Source: Climacium dendroides
Taxonomy: Eukaryota; Streptophyta; Bryopsida; Hypnales; Climaciaceae
Length of the DNA: 64,000 nt
Reading direction: 5' to 3'
Assembly (NCBI GenBank): GCA_950106755.1
Contig: OX467090.1
Span: forward strand, 11,469,489 to 11,533,488
A model generated the notes under the pieces. It was not told the origin of the DNA, ran no database searches, and saw nothing but the letters and a program-made list of their open reading frames with translations. Of the stretch, positions 47,701 to 60,862 are shown piece after piece. Each line of letters starts with the position of its first letter. The stretch's first letter is position 1. Both the position numbers and the translations under genes were made by a program.

Positions 47701-50683
47701 AAATCAAGATTTGCAATGGACAACGTTGTATAAAATTTTCAATAGAAAAATTATAAACAATTTTTTTTCAAAATCAAAATTTTAATGCTTTAAAATGACT
47801 TAAAAGGGTATTCAATAAAAAAATACAAAAATAGTAAGAACTTGGTAAGAACTTATTTACCTTCAAAAGCTTAGTTGACTCCAAAATATGGTGCCTCATG
47901 CATAAATGAATTAATTTTGAATCTTAGGATTCAAATTTGAAATCTTTGATTCCATATATGAATTCTAAATTCCAAACTACATCTTCTATAGAAAAAATGG
48001 ATGTTCCTACATTTTTTTGAGGTAAAAAAATTTGAAATTGATTTTTGCCTTGAACATAATGCAAATATATTCTAAGGTTGTTTGCAACTCTCAAAGGCAC
48101 CTTTTAACCCCTAATGACTCAAAAAACCATTTTTTGGTTGTTTGACTTGTTTCTCCTCTTTTTTTAAGTTGCTCTTTTTTAAATTTCTAATTCTTTCAAA
48201 ATAAAATAATTCTTAGAAAATAGATTGCGTTATAAATCCAATAGTTGTAGTTATATCAAATTCCGAGTTAAATTCTGTCTTATAGAATTTTTTAAGTTGA
48301 ATGGTGTAGTGTAGTTTACAACTCATTTTTGGAGTTTGGGCATAGAAAAGTCAACCAACTAATGTGATAGTTTCCCATCTCAAAAAGATCAAATCCAAGG
48401 AGCTCAAGGAGAAGACAAGTGTCTTATTCTTGTTCTTCTTACAAACATTACTCTCATTTCATTGACCACTATGCATTGCAAGTTCTATCATGAATTGAAA
48501 AATGCTTGGAATGTTGTGAAAATTTTAAATGAGCATTTTCATCTTTCTTATCTCTTACTAAGCACAAAAAGTCATCATTTCAAAACATTCTCACTAAGAT
48601 ATGCTCTTTCAAAGTGTACTACCTTAGGCTTTTTTTGAGATTTCTATGCCAAATTGCACCAAAAAAAATAATTTGTCTTACAAATGTCAGATTGTGGATG
48701 ATAATCAAATTATAGACATGTGATATGTGCTAAATAATGTGATATATTCTATCCAATATGTAGATGAATATTGAAATTTGGAGCACCACTATAACATTTT
48801 ATATTGCCACTTTGGCACTTCTTAAAAAATTTAAAAAAATAAAAAGCCTGGGTGCTACTATGTTTATTTATTAATCCAAATAAAACTTCAAACTTAAATA
48901 TCTACTAAATTATGCAATCAAATAATCTAATTTTTTTGAGGTACTCATTCTTATTGTGAACTTGAAGATTCTATGGTCACATTCTAGAAGAAAAAATGAG
49001 CAAACAAATTGCTCAAGTTCTTGAGAGTTTTTTATTAATAATAGTGCATATTTCATGAAGTGGTTGCTTTTAGTGACCTCTGCATTTCAACTTCAAAAAT
49101 TTGTATCTAATTCCACAAAAGGCCAAAAAATCAATAAAACAACTCTTAAGTTAAGATAGAACCACCCATATCCAATTACTTAAGTGATTTTGGGACAAAT
49201 TATGAATGATATGAGACAAAGCAAATTTTTTCTATGTAGAAAGATAGGAAGTATGGGGACTACAAATTTTTTGTAGTTTTATTTCCGAAACTAAATTTAC
49301 TATTTTGGAAGTCAAAAATCCTTTTGAATCGGTAGTCAATGTCTAAACTAGCTTCCAATTTGGATCATTCAAGAACAACATCTTGCTCACTACTTTCTAC
49401 TTTCTTACTTACTACTTCTCATGCAATTTTATGCAATTTGAGACATGTGTCATGACCTTATTAGTCCCAACTTTGAAAAGGAGAAAAAAAAACATTCAAG
49501 CTTTGTTTGGAAATATGTTCAAATTGTAGGTCACTAAACCCATCCTATGAAGTAGATCATGCAAGGTGAAAATGCAGGAATTTTATCCCAAGGAGGAACA
49601 TAGGAGTTTTTTTATTTTTCACACATAATAAAGTTGGCAAATTCTGAATTCATATCTGCAATCAGAGGACCCATATGTGCCGTAGAAGATGAAAAACATA
49701 GCCAATTAACATGACCTCAAATAAGGGACTTTTTTCTTACAATTATCTAGCATTCACCTTACATGGCCCACTTCGTAGGACAGGTTTAGTGTTCTGCAAT
49801 TGAACAAATGTTCTTGTGAGTCATTGGAAAATGAATCGATGTCCAACTATTCTTTAGTGTCTCAATCATGGTTGTCATACTGGACAAGTTACTATTCATT
49901 TCATGTTCAGGGAGGTTATAATTGTTCCGTTGTACCTGTTTACACTGTATATACATGTGTATATTCCCCTATCTCTCTATCTAGTCCGTGCAGAACTTTC
50001 CTGTCCGCCTTTCACCATTGTGAACAGAGAATTTTTGAGTGGGACGTATAACTGTGGAAGTGGAGGTCGAGTGCTGTAAGTTTTGCATAATTTCTGGTGT
50101 TCGATTCATGCTTCAGTCATTGGCTGGACTGGGTACATATGTGTTTCATGCATCAGGTCGTGCAACAGAGCCTGTCGTGCAACAGAGCTAGTTCTTGCTT
50201 TTATCTAGCTAGAACGGCAATTTACTTTGACACCTTCAATTTCAGAAGGAGCGTTCTGAAACATAAACCCACACAAATCCTAGGTTTTACATGACCTAGA
50301 TTTTAGACCGTTATTTACAAGCAAGTCGCAGTTTTTGGTGCCAAAATCGTGCCAATGTATCGACATTGCATGCGCCATCTTGGCAGTTGCAGAAGCTGTG
50401 AATGTGTTATTGATAGATATGCTTGCTGCAAATTGGCGTTGGAAATTCCTACGCAAATTCATGCTTGCTTCACTAATCAAAGTTACGTTTTAACGATGAT
50501 TACTTCACACGTCAGTTTTGTTAAAATAGGTAATACTCCATTACTGACTTGGGCGATGTTCAGGACACGCGGTCTGAAACCCAAATCTATACCGGTCCTA
50601 GTTTGTGCCCTGAAATTAGGCCTACCTTTGTCGAGCTAGATACATGTGACAATTTTAGGAATTGACGTTGGTTGTGGAGCACA
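44710..50683. other. Upstream region of RWP-RK gene and gene-free spacer
   Basis: 44710 to about 46200 likely holds the 5' UTR and promoter of the minus-strand RWP-RK gene; 46080-46190 is C/T-rich on the plus strand (purine-rich on the transcript strand). From 46.2 to about 49.7 kb it is AT-rich with no gene. It includes a relative of the 4.1-kb repeat at about 47.63-47.92 kb and an isolated TTAACCCCTAA word at 48107. From about 49.8 to 50.68 kb base composition becomes more gene-like, but no coding exon could be confirmed. Confidence 0.5.
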
Positions 50684-52696
50684 CTGTTGCAGTGGATGCT
50701 TTGGACGCCATATTCCAAATTTGGACGGAGGAGAACCCTCATGTGTCCACCCTCTGAACTGGTCGATCTCTCGAGCAACATCCGTGCAATAACCTTACCA
50801 GCGCCTTTGAAGATCCTCTTGGGATTGGGATTGGGAATGAATTTTAAGGGGCATGGCGTGGAGTTCGATGTACTTAACTCCGAAACCTCACAGAAAACCC
50901 GAAACATTATGAAGTATCCGTGACAGGCTTGGAGTGAGTTGATTTCAACTTCGTCAAGTTCTTTTGTCAGGGATCTGTAATATCGATCGCACAGTTAACT
51001 TTGGGGTAGAAGGAAGGAAATTGCATGTGATCTGTCTACAATTGTGTTTCATTGTTGTTACGTACTGAATCGTCGTCGGTCCACCTTAATTCCTCTCAGG
51101 TTGTTTGGGAGCAATGAGAGCTGTAATGCTGATGACGTTTATTACCAGTGTGGCTTCGACGGGATAATTGGAGAACTGCCTTCGGAGCTTAGCAACTTGA
51201 CCACCCTGAAAACCATGGAAGTCCCAATCCTCATCCCCGAACAACTAGCTAGAACTTTGATTTGATAATCCTATCTGCTGGTCACGATTGCATTTTCTAT
51301 CAGTTTCACCTACGCACCTGAGTTTTGCAGAAGCATAAGTCATATTCCAAGGCTGACGGGGCCAGTGCCAGTGGAGTTGTTCCAAGTGCCCAGCCTAACA
51401 AGCTCGTAAGTGTAGCTATGAAGAGAGAATTCTTCAATCATGTCCAATTGTGTTTACTGAATTGGAGATTTTCCACGCTGAAACTATCAGCCACCTGAAA
51501 CTGGCTGAAATCTTTACTTGTCCTAGGTTTTTTTCAGTTTTTAGAGTTTTGTGTAGAATGTAAATATTCATAATATTGGAATCGCGCGGGACCAGTTTAA
51601 CAAAATTCTCGATATTAGCCTATCCGCACTTCAGTTCCTTTGCCCAATCCACAGATCCTGCCATATTATTTGCCTCTCTGAAAGCTATTTCGTAAGCGCG
51701 CATTATCATAGAAAGTCAATTTCACGAAATTGACAAAATTCCACGACCTCGACCTGAAGCTCAATCTCGAGCCTTGTGTACCTAGGTGAATGTCACAATT
51801 TTTGGCTCGCCTGGCACCCGGATTCTCGCCAATTTAACGATATTATTATGACAACAAGGTGTGATGCTGCTGCAGGGACTTGGTCAACAACTCTTTTAGT
51901 GGAACTTACACTGCCCTCAGACGTTTACAACGCTGACTGCAAACTGCAATGGATGTGAGATGAATGCAAATCGATACTAACATTATCATTCAACAACAGA
52001 GACAGAAACATGCATGCTCCTGTTTGAGTTGCGGTGCTGCTGAGGTATTAGGCAATTCGGTTTCTAATTTGATGCATATATAGATATAGATATGAGCTGT
52101 TCGTCTCTTGATGTGAGTATACCAAGTGCCAATCCAAATGACAAGAGGTCATAAATTCATGAGCTCCTATTTGTGATCACTCTCATATACTTAAATGTAA
52201 AATTATTCCACATTTAATTCATAAATCTAATCTTCAATTAATTGGTTGGGATTCACTATTCTAAATTCATTTTCATCTTACCTGTCTTCTGTAGAACTGT
52301 GGAATTTAATTAGTCAGACAGACCAATAGATCTCACAAGCTATGATGCAGCAGGTACTTGAACAAAAACTCTTTAAGCGGAACACTGCCCTCAGACGTTG
52401 ACATCGCGAACTGCCAACTATTTACTCCGTGAGATGAATGCAAATTGATACTGACATCATTCAATAAACACTAGAAGAAATCTCGCACATTCTAGTTGAT
52501 GCTTTCTGTTAAATCTAGATAACACAATTGTGTTGGAAGTAACACAGATTTTATTAACAGACATGTGACTAAAATAATGTTAAAATAAGGTTGAAACTGC
52601 ACAAAACATCAGTTGGAAGTGTGAGATTTCTTCTAGTTACACTTTCTTGCTTTCCTACATGCTCATTATATTTGGTTTCTAATTCAACTAAATTTG

Positions 52697-52729
52697 ATGT
52701 ATATAGATATAGATATAGATATAGATATC
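52697..52729 (+). repeat. Hexanucleotide microsatellite (TATAGA)n
   Basis: Uninterrupted ATATAGATATAGATATAGAT units run for just over 30 bases within the decayed LRR locus. Confidence 0.9.
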
Positions 52730-53081
52730 AAAGACGTGGTGTCTCACCATATCTTCACTACTACAAAAGAAAACCAAAATCAACAATGTAAAGTTGATTT
52801 GGACGTCTTGATTTGGCAATTTTGAATTTAATTGTGTTGATTTGAACATTTTCTTGTTGGTTAGGACATCTTAATTTCCATTTTGTTGATGTCACTTTAC
52901 ATATGTTTCAAATGCAATTGAAGATTAATTTTTAGTTCTTACTAATACTTTAAATTATGGGATTTTGATTGTAGATGTTTAGAGATTTTAGCAATAATGG
53001 TTTTGAAGGGACCTTAGATCGTATCATTTGATCACATTGTTTCCATTTTGTTGTTGTCACTTTTTAATAATTAGGATCTAT

Positions 53082-53331
53082 ATGGGGAACTTCATTAAAA
53101 TGGCAATATTCCATGTGCCATTGTCACAATGTGCCATTCCCACAATTCAGACCGAGCGGTCTAAAATCTATTAGTGTACTAGATTTTAGACCGATTTTCA
53201 TAGTGTGCCATTCCCATAGTTCAAACCGGGCGGTATAAAATCTATTAGTGTACTAGATTTCAGACCGCCTAGTGTGAACTTATGGGATGTCAAAGTCATA
53301 GATTATTTGCCATTTTAATGAAATTCCCCAT
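53082..53331. mobile_element. 250-bp MITE with 25-bp terminal inverted repeats and CTAT target duplication
   Basis: The left terminus 53082-53106 starts ATGGGGAACTTCATTAAAAT. The right terminus 53307-53331 is its reverse complement with one mismatch. CTAT flanks both sides (53078-53081 and 53332-53335). The core carries two nested palindromes of CGGTCTAAAATCTA/TAGATTTTAGACCG type (53157-53193 and 53230-53268) and a direct repeat of GTGCCATTCCCA. It separates two LRR fragment copies. Confidence 0.85.
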
Positions 53332-53520
53332 CTATGTAACATCTATTTCAAATGCAATTGAAGCTCAATGTTTAATTCTAATTAATACTTCAAATTATAG
53401 GATTTTGGTTGTAAATGTTCAAAGATTTTAGCAATAATCATTTTGAAGGGACATTCTCTACAAGTCCTTATTTTAATACTTGGATGTTAGATTTGTCATA
53501 CAATGGCTTCACTATATCCG

Positions 53521-56019
53521 ATTTACAAATTACATTGGATCCACTCAATTCAGTCACCCAAGCACTTTACAAATTACATTGGATCTACTCAATTTAGTCA
53601 CCTAAGTACTAATGCACTATATACATGCCACCTTTAGTTACTTTGTGAGTTCATCTAATCTAATTGAATATTTCTATATCCACGCATCCCTAATACAACA
53701 ATACTCCATTTATAAGTAATTTCAAAATATACATTGTATTTTTTTTATGGTTGTAGTTTAAAAAGAAGATGTTTTTTTAGTTATATATTTTGAGTTATGC
53801 CACCAACAGTTTTTTGATATAATAATTAAGGAAAATAGGACTACTCTACACCTTGAGTAGTTTTTTCACATCTTCTAAAATTAATTTAATTTTTATAATC
53901 AATCTCTAATTATATGTCTACTTTTGTAGTGTTTTTCTTCTTTTGAAAACTTTTGGAAGATAATAGTTGTCTTCTATAATTAGAAAAAATATACATAAGT
54001 ATTTTTTTAAATAATAAAATCAAGATATGTCTTGCACCTATTTCAAAGTTTTTGGTTTGTTTGCTTAAGGCTCGTATGACAAAATTTATTTCCTTAAGAT
54101 ATACTCAATAATTGGTAGATCAAACCTTCCTTCAAGTTGAAAAATATTGATATTTTTTTTTTCTTATTAATTCCTAAAATTCATTTGCAGAAGTGAATTG
54201 AGTCATTGAGTGCATAGTGATAAACTGTCACATTTTATTAAAAGCACACATAAATTATAGAAGGAATACAAGTGTCACTTTTGCATTGGTCATCAAACTT
54301 TGACACATCATTTTTTGATGAATGTAAAACTTTTACATTCAAAAATTATGAGGGTTATATGAACAGTCTTTTTATTTTACAACTTCAAAACTTTCGAAAA
54401 ATCAATGACCTTGAACTCATAAAATTCTCAACCCTATTTCTAAAACTATAATTCTATTAAGGCATACTCCTATGTAGTAATCAATGGTATATCTACTATA
54501 ATAGAACAATGTCACATTTGGCTACACATCAAATTACTACACTAAGGACAACCCCACATTAGGCTCATGGAACAGGGGTGTCAAATAAGCAATCTTTGTA
54601 GTTTGACATGCCCCCATTTCAATTGAAGAATCATGGTCCATGCAAAGAATCGCCAAGTAGTCAAATATCCACTCATAGTTATTATTTCATTATTTTGAAG
54701 AGAATCTTTTCGCACTTAAAGAGAAGCTTTTCAAAGGGTGGGATTAAAAGGATGTTTAAATTGCTTAGCAAGCCACACCCAAGAGTCTCTATTTGCCCAT
54801 GCTTTTTTCACTTTTTGAAGTGACCAACCATGTTTTTTCACTTGGCATGCATGTCATGGAGCGAATTCTTAGCCACAACCCGCCCATTGCTTGTGTTGAG
54901 TGCCCTTGATGCCCTCATGTATAGATGCTCTAACTAGGGGTTTTAAGTAGACTCATACTAATTAATCAGCATTACACACTATATAAATATCTTCCTTTGT
55001 TTTACATTGATAGTTATTGAAGTGTCCGAGGGTTGTACATTATATTTCAAACATCCACAATTTTTTACAATAAGTCCCTTTAATTTTTTGGTCCCCTTAA
55101 TATCCCTATTCAGTGTAGTTTTTTCTAATGATAGAATACACATTTAAAGCAATTATAAATCATTAATTTCTAGCTCTATCAAATTGGATTCGACCTCTTC
55201 TTATCCTCTTCTTGAAGAAACCACATGGAAGAAGTTTGCCAACAAGAAAAGTTGTCCACCCAATCACTTCATCCTTCAATTAAATTATATCATTCCACCA
55301 TTGAGTTTTATCAAATTATTCAATGAAACAAGTCCATGAAGATCTACAATTCCACATTTGTAAATCCCCACTAGGAAATTTTTAGTACATCTTGTACGTG
55401 GGTTCTACAGCGCAATTAGGTTATAATATCCGGTTATGCACTTTTGGCCGCATAATCAGGCATTACAACTATTTCATCCAACTTTCAAAAGTTCATTCCA
55501 AAAGTTCATCATGTTCTACATATATGGGACATTTCCTGGTTGCAATGTACGATAGGCAACCTCTCTCATCATCGGACACTTTGTGAAATAAAGGACTTCT
55601 TCATTGGGCTCTGCCCTCCTTGTCAACCCTTTATTTTGAGAAATGCCCTCCTACTTGGGCATTGCCCTAACAAAACTACAGCATAGTTATAGCTTTGATT
55701 CAATATTTTTTTATTACAAGCGTTTATGAAGGAAAGTTCCAACTGACATCCAAAGAAACTCTACAAGTTTAACAAAAAAATCAACTTAACCGTATTAAAA
55801 CGCAAATCAAACAAAACCAATACAAGAATAACAAATAATGAGAACAACTTAAGATCTCAAATTGTCTTTAGCAGTGATAAAGCTTCCATTGTTCTCCACC
55901 AAACTCCACAATGCTGCAAAACGATCAACAAACTCTTGATCTTAGCAACCAAACTCACAACACAAAGAGGCAAGCTTGTATCCATAAAGCTCTAGCATAG
56001 CACAAAAGAACAAAATCAA
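53521..56019. other. AT-rich gene-free stretch
   Basis: No gene is recognised. Short open frames at 54608-54823 and 55392-55586 have no identifiable domain. Confidence 0.55.
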
Positions 56020-56209
56020 CACTACAAGAAAAAGGGGTGTTTTAAACATAATCTTAGGAATATAGTCCTAACAATAATGACCTCTTTAAGAAATTTTTAG
56101 TAAAATTTTACTAAAAACACATGTATTTCTAATACAATTTTACTAAAAATCTCTTAGAAAGGTCATTACTATTAGGACTATACTTAAAACACCCTTTTTT
56201 CTTGTAGTG
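56020..56209. mobile_element. CACTA-type MITE, 190 bp
   Basis: It begins CACTACAAGAAAAAGGGGTG and ends CACCCTTTTTTCTTGTAGTG, flanked by a 3-bp duplication CAA (56017-56019 and 56210-56212). The symmetry continues inward (ATAGTCCTAACAATAATGAC and GGTCATTACTATTAGGACTA; TTTTTAGTAAAATT and AATTTTACTAAAAA), so nearly the whole element folds into one hairpin. The CACTA terminus and 3-bp target duplication identify the superfamily. Confidence 0.92.
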
Positions 56210-59200
56210 CAACAATGCAACAAACAATTTTGACAAAGCCGAAGCTTTCATTCTAAAACAATTGTAGTGTTTGTTTTTCTATTGATAAATTCATCAATTA
56301 TTTTGAATTTGCCGTGCATGCTAGAACATGAAGAAGAGGTACCCTAGATCTAATGTAAAATCTTTCAACTCTAAGCTAAAATGTATATTATAATATATTC
56401 AAGGGTAGGATCAACCGATCTTTGCATATATATATATATATATAAAGTTTTTGTAGATTTTAGAAAAAATTTAGAAAATTCTAAGGAATATTTTTCTCCA
56501 CTTGTAATCATTTTTTGTCAAAAAAGTTGGCATCTATTTTCAAAATTCAATTCCTTCAAACTTATCATACAACAAGCTAATAATTACAATAAAGATTTTT
56601 GACAATCTATAATTAAAAAATAATAATAAATTTAAGAGAATTCAAAGCCTTATAATCTAATCAATCTAGGAGAAAAAAAAATTTCTCTCTACTTTATACC
56701 CTTATATCTTATGATTGATACAGTTCAAATTTTTGAAATTTCTTCTAACCATTTTCATACTAGTCTAGTGCAAGATTCTATGGTTGAAATGCAAAAAAAG
56801 TGTTTAAAATTCTTGTAGTTTTAATTGAAAATGGCAATTTTAAGTGGTTTGAGAATGGAAAATGGCCTTGGAGTTTTAAAAGTTAATAGAATTGCTTCAA
56901 AGTATCTTATTGATTTTTGTGTAATAACACATGTTGTAATTTGGACCATTCTTGAACTTGATTTGCATGATTTTGGAGGTTTATATTATATTAAGTATTT
57001 TTCAAAAAACATTTAATCTTCTTTTATAAATTAATTTACTTTTTATTTCAATTTTTTGTAAATAAAGACATTGTTTTAATATGCCTTCTATTTAATATGA
57101 ATTTTGAAATTATAAGTATATAAAATTTATTTTTTATTTGTTTTTTATTTTTATATCTATAAAATATTTATAAAATTATAAAGAACAATTTATATGGAAC
57201 TATGGAATTCATATTAAGGGTGTGGTGACTATCCTAATAATATTCCTTAAGAGTCACCTTAATGCTATGCATGTTAAATATGAACTAGACATATGAGTAT
57301 TCTAAAATAGCTTGACACCCCCACAAACCAAAGTAGTATAAAGTTCTTCAATCTATAGAACTATGGACAAAAAATAAATAAAAACTAAATAAATGAAAGA
57401 GAGATCTAAATTACATTTTTCTTAAGACTTACCTCCGTCAAGGATCAAAAAGAGTGTGTCTTCTTCAAATTTTCAATGGCAAATTTTTAGTAGGATGAAA
57501 CAAATCTCAGTATTTTGTAAAGTTAACTAGGGTTTTATAGAGTAGCAAGTTGACATACTTGTTGCATTTTTTAATTTTCAAAATTTGAACTTGAAAAGTA
57601 TTTCAAAATCTATTTAGGAAATGTAGTTTAATAGAAAAATGGAGCAAGCATAATTTTTTTACAATGAAAGGAATAGTAGGGATGGGAAAAAACATTTTCT
57701 TGGACATTCCTAGTTTTTATTTTGTTCAAACAAACTGAGACATGGTTATTTTTATTTTCAAGTTTTTATTTTTAACAATTTTAAAAATACAAGGATCAAT
57801 CTAGTGTGATGAAGAATGCAAAATAATTAGATTAATTCCAATTTTTTAAAAGATTCTCCAAACAATATGTTATTGGTATTAATTGTTAAATTTTAAAAAT
57901 TGACACATGTATTAATTTTTAAAAATTTTGTAGGATTGAATTGTTCAATTTTGGCTTTCTACTCCTTCTATTTGAAAATGTGTACAAATTTGAGAGAGTT
58001 TTTTTATTTCTCATTTTTTTACATTAAAAAATAACACATTTGCCTAAGATTCTAAAAAAAAATTTAGGGGGTTAAAAAGCATTATTCATCTACTTGTAAT
58101 TTTTCCTTTCCAAAAGTTGCAGTTTTTGCTTATAAAGTTGATCATCCAAAAAATTTATAATCTAAAAATCCAACGGTCAACATTTTCTACAATTAATTCC
58201 ATGCATACCAAATAAAATATTCTTTATTTCTTAATGGTTAAAATTAAAATTTTCAAGCACATCCGTGTGCAAAAAGAAATCAAATCGAACAATTCATTGA
58301 AAACCTCTATTGTCTAAAAGTTGTGATGGGTTATACCATTGAACTCAAATTGCAAATAATTTAGTTTGACTTAAAATTTTCAAAAATTAATTGTAAAAGG
58401 TCATTTTAATTTAGCCTTTATAATCATATAAATAGAAATGAACAAATATAAAAAAGATGTTGTCAATATATAAGATATATATTGTAATTCAAATATATAG
58501 AAGATTTTTATTAGTATAAGTAAGACCATGTAGTCATCCTTAGTTAACAATAAATTATTATTTTCTGAAACAAAATAAAATATAATTTACACCAAAGCAC
58601 TTATTTTGATTTATTTTTTCAAGATATTACTTAAATTATTCTTTTTAATAACATTATAATGTATTGTATAACAATGTATTCTAATGTGTAATAAGATACT
58701 TTATTTTGTAACAATTTACTTTATTTTATAACCTTTTATTTTATTTTGAATTTTTTTACTTTATTTTGTAATCTTTTATTTTTTTTTGCAACATTTTACA
58801 TTTTGAAACACCTATATCAAGTAGAATGGTTGTTTAGTATTGATTTCTTATCTAGCAACAATATTAATATTTGAAAGTCGAAATCCAACACAATGGACTC
58901 ATCAAGAAGGAATTTCAACTAATACAATGGCGATGTAGTGACAATTCTCCATCCTTCAAAAATGCCTCATTTGAGTCGTGTAGAACAATTACAACAAGAA
59001 GACAAATGGACAAGAAATCATATACGCACTTGTCCCAAAGATATCCCAATAAAATCAAGCAAAATGAAGGCAACGTCCCAGATGACAAGTAATTATATTT
59101 TTAAAAACAATAATATTTCTCCATACTTGCAATTAAATACAATGACGTTTTCAAGGAATTATAACCAAAAGAAGTGGGACAAAACAGAATTGATTTGTTT

Positions 59201-59916
59201 TTCACTACCACCTTGTTTGAATCGCATTCAACAAATTCAATTAGAAGAAAAATGGATCACAAATACTTTAGAAATTCTTTAATGAAACTGAAGTCTATTT
59301 TCACTTTCAAAAGGAATTTGATGTTATGTTTATTAGAAATTAGAAATTAAAGAAAGCTTATGAAGTTGAAGTGATCTTCCTTGTAGAAGTTCAATCACAA
59401 AAATTGAATTTTTTCCAAATGTATATCTATAAGGAAAAACAAACAAGTGTTGGTGATGTATAAAAAAAATAATTCTTTTCACTAATTTGGAATTTATGTC
59501 AAACTGTGAAGTGCATTTATATGAAAGTTTACAATTTTTTCATACTATCTCAAATTGTGTGATTGTCATTCACTTTCATCAACATTCATCCAATTTTCAT
59601 TTAAATTCATCAAAATATTTATACTAATAAGACTACATTCATCCAACATTAATTTGAATTATTATAAAGGATTTTGCACTATTAACTCCTAAGCGCCCCA
59701 ACGCCCCAAATGTGGCCTCCTACTATGAGACATTTGACCATTATAATGTCCTAGACTGTAAGGTGAAAACTTCCACAAATTTCTCCAAAGATGACCTCCC
59801 TACCTCTCTTGCAATCTAAACGATCATATCTCTTGGATCTTATTTTTTAATTGGTGGGGTCTACTTGAGTGGCAATTTGTAGCTTGCTTTTGGAATTTAC
59901 GCTGGGCGCTCAAGGG
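56210..59916. other. AT-rich gene-free stretch with repeat remnants
   Basis: No supported gene. Sequence at about 56680-56890 resembles the right part of the 25323-26224 element (AATGGCAATTTTAAGTGGTT; GGCCTTGGAGTTTTAAAAGT) and may be a worn copy. T-rich repeats with CTTTATTTTGTAA units lie at 58690-58800. Frames at 58871-59282 carry two related short peptides but no domain that I can name. Confidence 0.5.
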
Positions 59917-60862
59917 TTAACCCCTAAAGGATTTTGACTATGTTTTCACCAAAAATGCTCTAAAATTGCCATTTCTAGTACAAGTACCGAATTTTTGAAA
60001 AAAAAATCATTTTTGATACATGTAACCATAGGATCTTATATTACTTTGGTTTGAGAATATGTAAAAAATAATTCAAAAATTTTCATTGTGTAGATTGCAA
60101 GATATTAGCGTTTGAAGGAACAAATATCCTTTTTTGTCCCTACCAAAAATTGGGCAGCTGTACTAGTGAAGGTCAAATCATTATGAAAAAATGTTCAAAA
60201 TGGTGGTTACTCTTTGGATTCATTCTTCAAGGCAAGTTGGCTACATGCTTGAAAATTTTCAAATCATTTGGAATTGTACAACATATAGGAAAAAAATAGA
60301 AAGTAGAAAGAAGTAGAAAATGATTCAAAATACTAAATTGTTAACAATTTATTTATGGAATTGAAAAATGCCGATCCAATGGTTGTAATGTTGTAATAAA
60401 CCATGTATGCCTAACATTTTGAATTTTATTCAAAAATATTGAAAATTCAGTTAAATAAAGGACTTCAAAGTTTATTTTAGGATATAGATTCCATAACTAC
60501 TTGCAAACTACCCACAACTAAAACTCTTCATACCTTTCATTTCATTAATCAAAATGGAATGATTCAAAGATATCCATGTATAAATAAATCTAAAAAACTG
60601 ATTTCAAACTTTTATATTTTTAAAAAGTGATTTTTAAAGAAGTTTCTTTTTTGCCCGGATTGCCCGCCGAACAAAGAAAACTACATATCATACAATAACT
60701 TTTTAACCGTGTAGTCAAAAGTTATGAAAATTGTTGGGTCTTAAAGGTACTCCTTGGGCACATGTTGTGTGAAAATTTCAATGAAAGAAAATTCCATTTG
60801 TAGTGAGCTTCCAAAAATTGCTATGTTGCCAAAAGAATGATGTTTAGTCCTTTAGGGGTTAA
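59917..60862. mobile_element. TTAACCCCTAAAG-family element, 946 bp
   Basis: It starts TTAACCCCTAAAGGATTTTG at 59917 and ends GTCCTTTAGGGGTTAA at 60862. The interior is collinear with 36924-37857, with moderate divergence and small indels. No open frame of useful length. It is the second full copy of this subfamily in the window. Confidence 0.85.

Larger units (their letters stand above)
50684..53520 (+). pseudogene. Decayed LRR receptor-type gene with duplicated exons
   Basis: Fragments with LRR signatures lie in order. About 50690-50935 keeps VDALDAIFQIWTEENP and WRGVRC, broken by stops. About 51101-51240 reads CGFDGIIGELPSELSNLTTL. About 51332-51404 reads LTGPVPVELFQVPSLTS with a GTAAGT donor. 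About 51877-51960 reads DLVNNSFSGT, then shifts frame. About 52352-52434 reads YLNKNSLSGTLPSDVDIANC. About 53415-53520 reads FSNNHFEGTF...LDLSYNGFT. The pattern fits the extracellular LRR part of a plant receptor-like kinase. No transmembrane segment or kinase domain was found to 64 kb. A 4-base insertion in the fourth fragment, stops in the first, duplicated exons and a MITE between fragments indicate a pseudogene or fragmented gene. Confidence 0.6.

Noticed and set aside
50097..50639. Possible exons in the more GC-rich 50.1-50.6 kb stretch
   Set aside because: The frames are short, lack similarity to any family that I know, and no consistent splice chain to the LRR fragments could be built.
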